Positions 6,801-7,306 of a DNA stretch of 7,306 nt are shown here, one piece after another. Source of the DNA: CAIVPM01 sp049242885 (lineage in GTDB: Bacteria; Bacteroidota; Bacteroidia; Chitinophagales; Chitinophagaceae); the NCBI GenBank assembly GCA_049242885.1, contig JBMLOQ010000076.1, positions 1-7,306 on the forward strand. Reading direction: 5' to 3'. Below the pieces are notes generated by a model, which saw only the letters and a list, made by a program, of their open reading frames with translations, had not been told where the DNA came from and did not search any database. Both the position numbers and the translations under genes were made by a program. Within the stretch, counting starts at the first letter, position 1; the number at the start of each line of letters is the position of its first letter.

Positions 6801-7206
6801 CAATATTTATTGAATTACGAGGATTTCCTTCGCCAGTACCTACCCAAACTGTTGATGGGTTATTTTGCTGAATAGCAACTGCACCAATATTTTGAATGGG
6901 TTGATCATCAAAAACCGAAGTCCAGCTTACACCACTATTATCTGTTTTCCAAACACCTCCACTTGCAGCTCCCAACCAAATAACATTTGGGTTTGCCACT
7001 AATGCATCAATGGAAGTAATACGTCCACTCATACTAGCTGGCCCTATATTTCTTGGTTTCCAGTTTTTAAATTGTTTATTAATGTCAATTGTTTGTAAAG
7101 AAAGCTTTTGGGCTTCTGGAATAGTTGCTTTTGAAGCAGCCTTTTTTTGGGCATTGGATAAAAAACATAATAAGGTAGTAACACTTAAAAATAATAATTT
7201 TCTCAT
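3802..7206 (-). CDS. Secreted multi-Asp-box beta-propeller protein (VPS10/sortilin-like, 'BNR repeat' family)
   Basis: This 1134-residue protein has a signal peptide (MRKLLFLS, hydrophobic to about 17, likely cleavage at SNAQ-K, 20/21). Residues 50-750 hold at least eleven Asp-box (BNR) motifs of the S/T-x-D-x-G-x-x-W type, at about 88, 142, 193, 251, 301, 348, 392, 532, 600, 655 and 699, implying one large or two consecutive beta-propellers. Family landmarks include NIGPASMSGRI (53-63), GMQDNGSWRGP (426-436) and SLWGGDGFDVSPD (452-464). Residues 872-966 look like a FlgD-type Ig fold (KIYNDKNQVIRNL, then LPGNYKMIL) interrupted by a Gly/Arg-rich insert (922-934); 975-1115 is charged and helical. 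Homologues are often labelled 'glycosyl hydrolase', but Asp boxes are structural and I see no sialidase active-site pattern. A role in binding or processing extracellular protein or peptide is plausible but unproven. No type IX secretion tail is evident. Confidence 0.9.
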   Translation of the reverse strand: MRKLLFLSVTTLLCFLSNAQKKAASKATIPEAQKLSLQTIDINKQFKNWKPRNIGPASMSGRITSIDALVANPNVIWLGAASGGVWKTDNSGVSWTSVFDDQPIQNIGAVAIQQNNPSTVWVGTGEGNPRNSINIGEGLYKTLDGGRSWKCMGLEKTRNIHRICIDPQNTNTVYVGAIGNPYAQYPEKGLFKTTDGGETWQHILKTNDTSGVGDMIMDPTNPNKLFVAMWQHYRTPYSLQSGGKGSGLYMTVDGGKNFIKLGKEHGLPEGDFGRIGLTMSRSNPNRIYALVEAKKNGLYRSDDGGYKWELVTADAAIVSNRPFYFQDVIADPKNDNRLWMINQTVQMSEDGGKTYKTIIPYSGIHPDHHAFWIHPENPSLIIDGNDGGIGITRDMGKTWMFDEKLPVGQFYHINVDNATPYNVMGGMQDNGSWRGPAYTWISGGIKNYYWESLWGGDGFDVSPDPDDNNWVYAMSQGGNVGRYNIETGESWQIKPPKPSASSKLRFNWNAAFVQDPFDNSTIYFGSQHVHKSTNKGASWEVISGDLSTNDSVKIDQTNNGGLSVDITGAENHCTILAIDASAVQKGVIWATTDDGNVQVTQDGGISWTPVQMNIQGLPKACWIPQVKASRYNAGEAFIVANDYRRGDFMPYVFRTQDFGKTWTRIVDENKVKGYALCVLQDPVQPNLIFVGTEQGLWISLNNGATFQQFKNGYPSVSTYDLAIQEREADLAIATFGRSLWILDDIRCLRSIAANNGMPIKNFMAAEPGIGIKASFKNAPGYEWSTWGMWDAENRRRGYPISFYVHQFEKKEKKDTASKSSIDERLIKLREFASSVGFQIPVEDESKTFDELMIKYGAMIPSNIKAQFEGGMKGSTDTVLVKIYNDKNQVIRNLRWKADTGFNRQYWGFEEKGYRQAGAPKMGGAGGGRRGGAGGSSFEPAGMEVLPGNYKMILQLGKEKDSVNLVVKGDPRMANSDAIVLAQKAMLERLKKSGDKLNEGMDRLIECDDVITKVNATLKEAAGKDVDTLAKATKKITEQIKSLREFISGKTSDRQGYGQMPQTTVLSVFREAQSLIRGKNVAPAAQEERLVVDAENKVKEALQKMNNFIVSDWANYRKLVESKPLKMFKDYKVIE
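4405..4444 (-). repeat. Short GC-rich in-frame repeat encoding a Gly/Arg loop
   Basis: The 15-mer CCACCAGCACCACCC (plus-strand reading) occurs at 4406-4420 and 4430-4444, a 24-base period. Inside the propeller gene it encodes GGAGGG-RR-GGAGGS (residues 922-936). The run is far richer in G/C than the surrounding gene. It looks like a repeat-generated flexible insert between two strands of the Ig-like domain, of a kind that could vary in copy number between strains. Confidence 0.7.
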
Positions 7207-7306
7207 GAGTGGGAAATAAATTTTAGGGAGTGAATGTAAATAAAATCGAGTTTTTTTTGACTTTATTTGATGAAATTTTCTAAAAAAGAAATTTACTGTA
7301 TTAAAA
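7207..7306. other. Upstream region of the propeller gene
   Basis: These 100 bases precede the minus-strand ATG at 7206. They are A/T-rich, with a run of eight T (plus strand, 7251-7258) and a loose inverted repeat around AAATTTTC/GAAATTT (7274-7293). I find no clear TAnnTTTG element on the minus strand and no Shine-Dalgarno sequence; the leader before the ATG is ATTTATTTCCCACTC. The promoter presumably lies here or beyond the window edge. Confidence 0.3.

Noticed and set aside
3802..7206. Calling the large protein a glycoside hydrolase or sialidase
   Set aside because: Asp boxes are structural blade motifs; I could not identify the arginine triad or the RIP motif of sialidases.
7010..7219. 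Plus-strand open frame of 69 codons over the start of the propeller gene
   Set aside because: It is antisense to the signal-peptide end of the propeller protein, and its hydrophobic look comes from the reverse complement of that coding sequence.

Overview
The window is AT-rich chromosomal DNA of a Bacteroidota member, most like the Chitinophagaceae or Sphingobacteriia; the genus cannot be told from this sequence. The evidence is the A/T-rich leaders without Shine-Dalgarno sequences, export signals ending in short '-NAQ' or '-NFCQ' type sites, and the protein families present (Asp-box propeller protein of the VPS10/'BNR' type, a DUF6498-like membrane protein, DUF3703, LOG). I see no rRNA, tRNA, CRISPR array, insertion sequence or phage gene.

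Plus strand, left half. The window opens inside pntB, the beta subunit of the proton-translocating NAD(P) transhydrogenase; the last membrane helix and the complete NADP-binding domain III are visible. A 147-base spacer with short direct and inverted repeats follows. Next come an exported protein made almost entirely of TPR repeats and, 30 bases later on the same strand, a small polytopic membrane protein (DUF6498-like); these two probably share a transcript.

Junction. The 164 bases between the converging gene sets are not featureless. Read in frame 1 and then frame 2, they give a recognisable but broken PIN-domain (VapC-type) toxin sequence with an in-frame stop, a frameshift and a lost glycine codon. 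I interpret this as a decayed vapC fragment.

Minus strand, right half. In transcription order there is a very large secreted multi-Asp-box beta-propeller protein (1134 residues), a strong intrinsic terminator, a DUF3703 protein, and a LOG-family nucleotide phosphoribohydrolase. The last two are 30 bases apart and probably co-transcribed; the terminator separates them from the propeller gene.

Overall this is mostly an ordinary housekeeping/accessory neighbourhood. I did not find a clear new multi-gene system. The points most worth a second look are the vapC remnant, the repeat-rich spacer before the TPR gene, the Gly/Arg insert in the propeller protein, and the histidine-rich DUF3703 protein paired with LOG.
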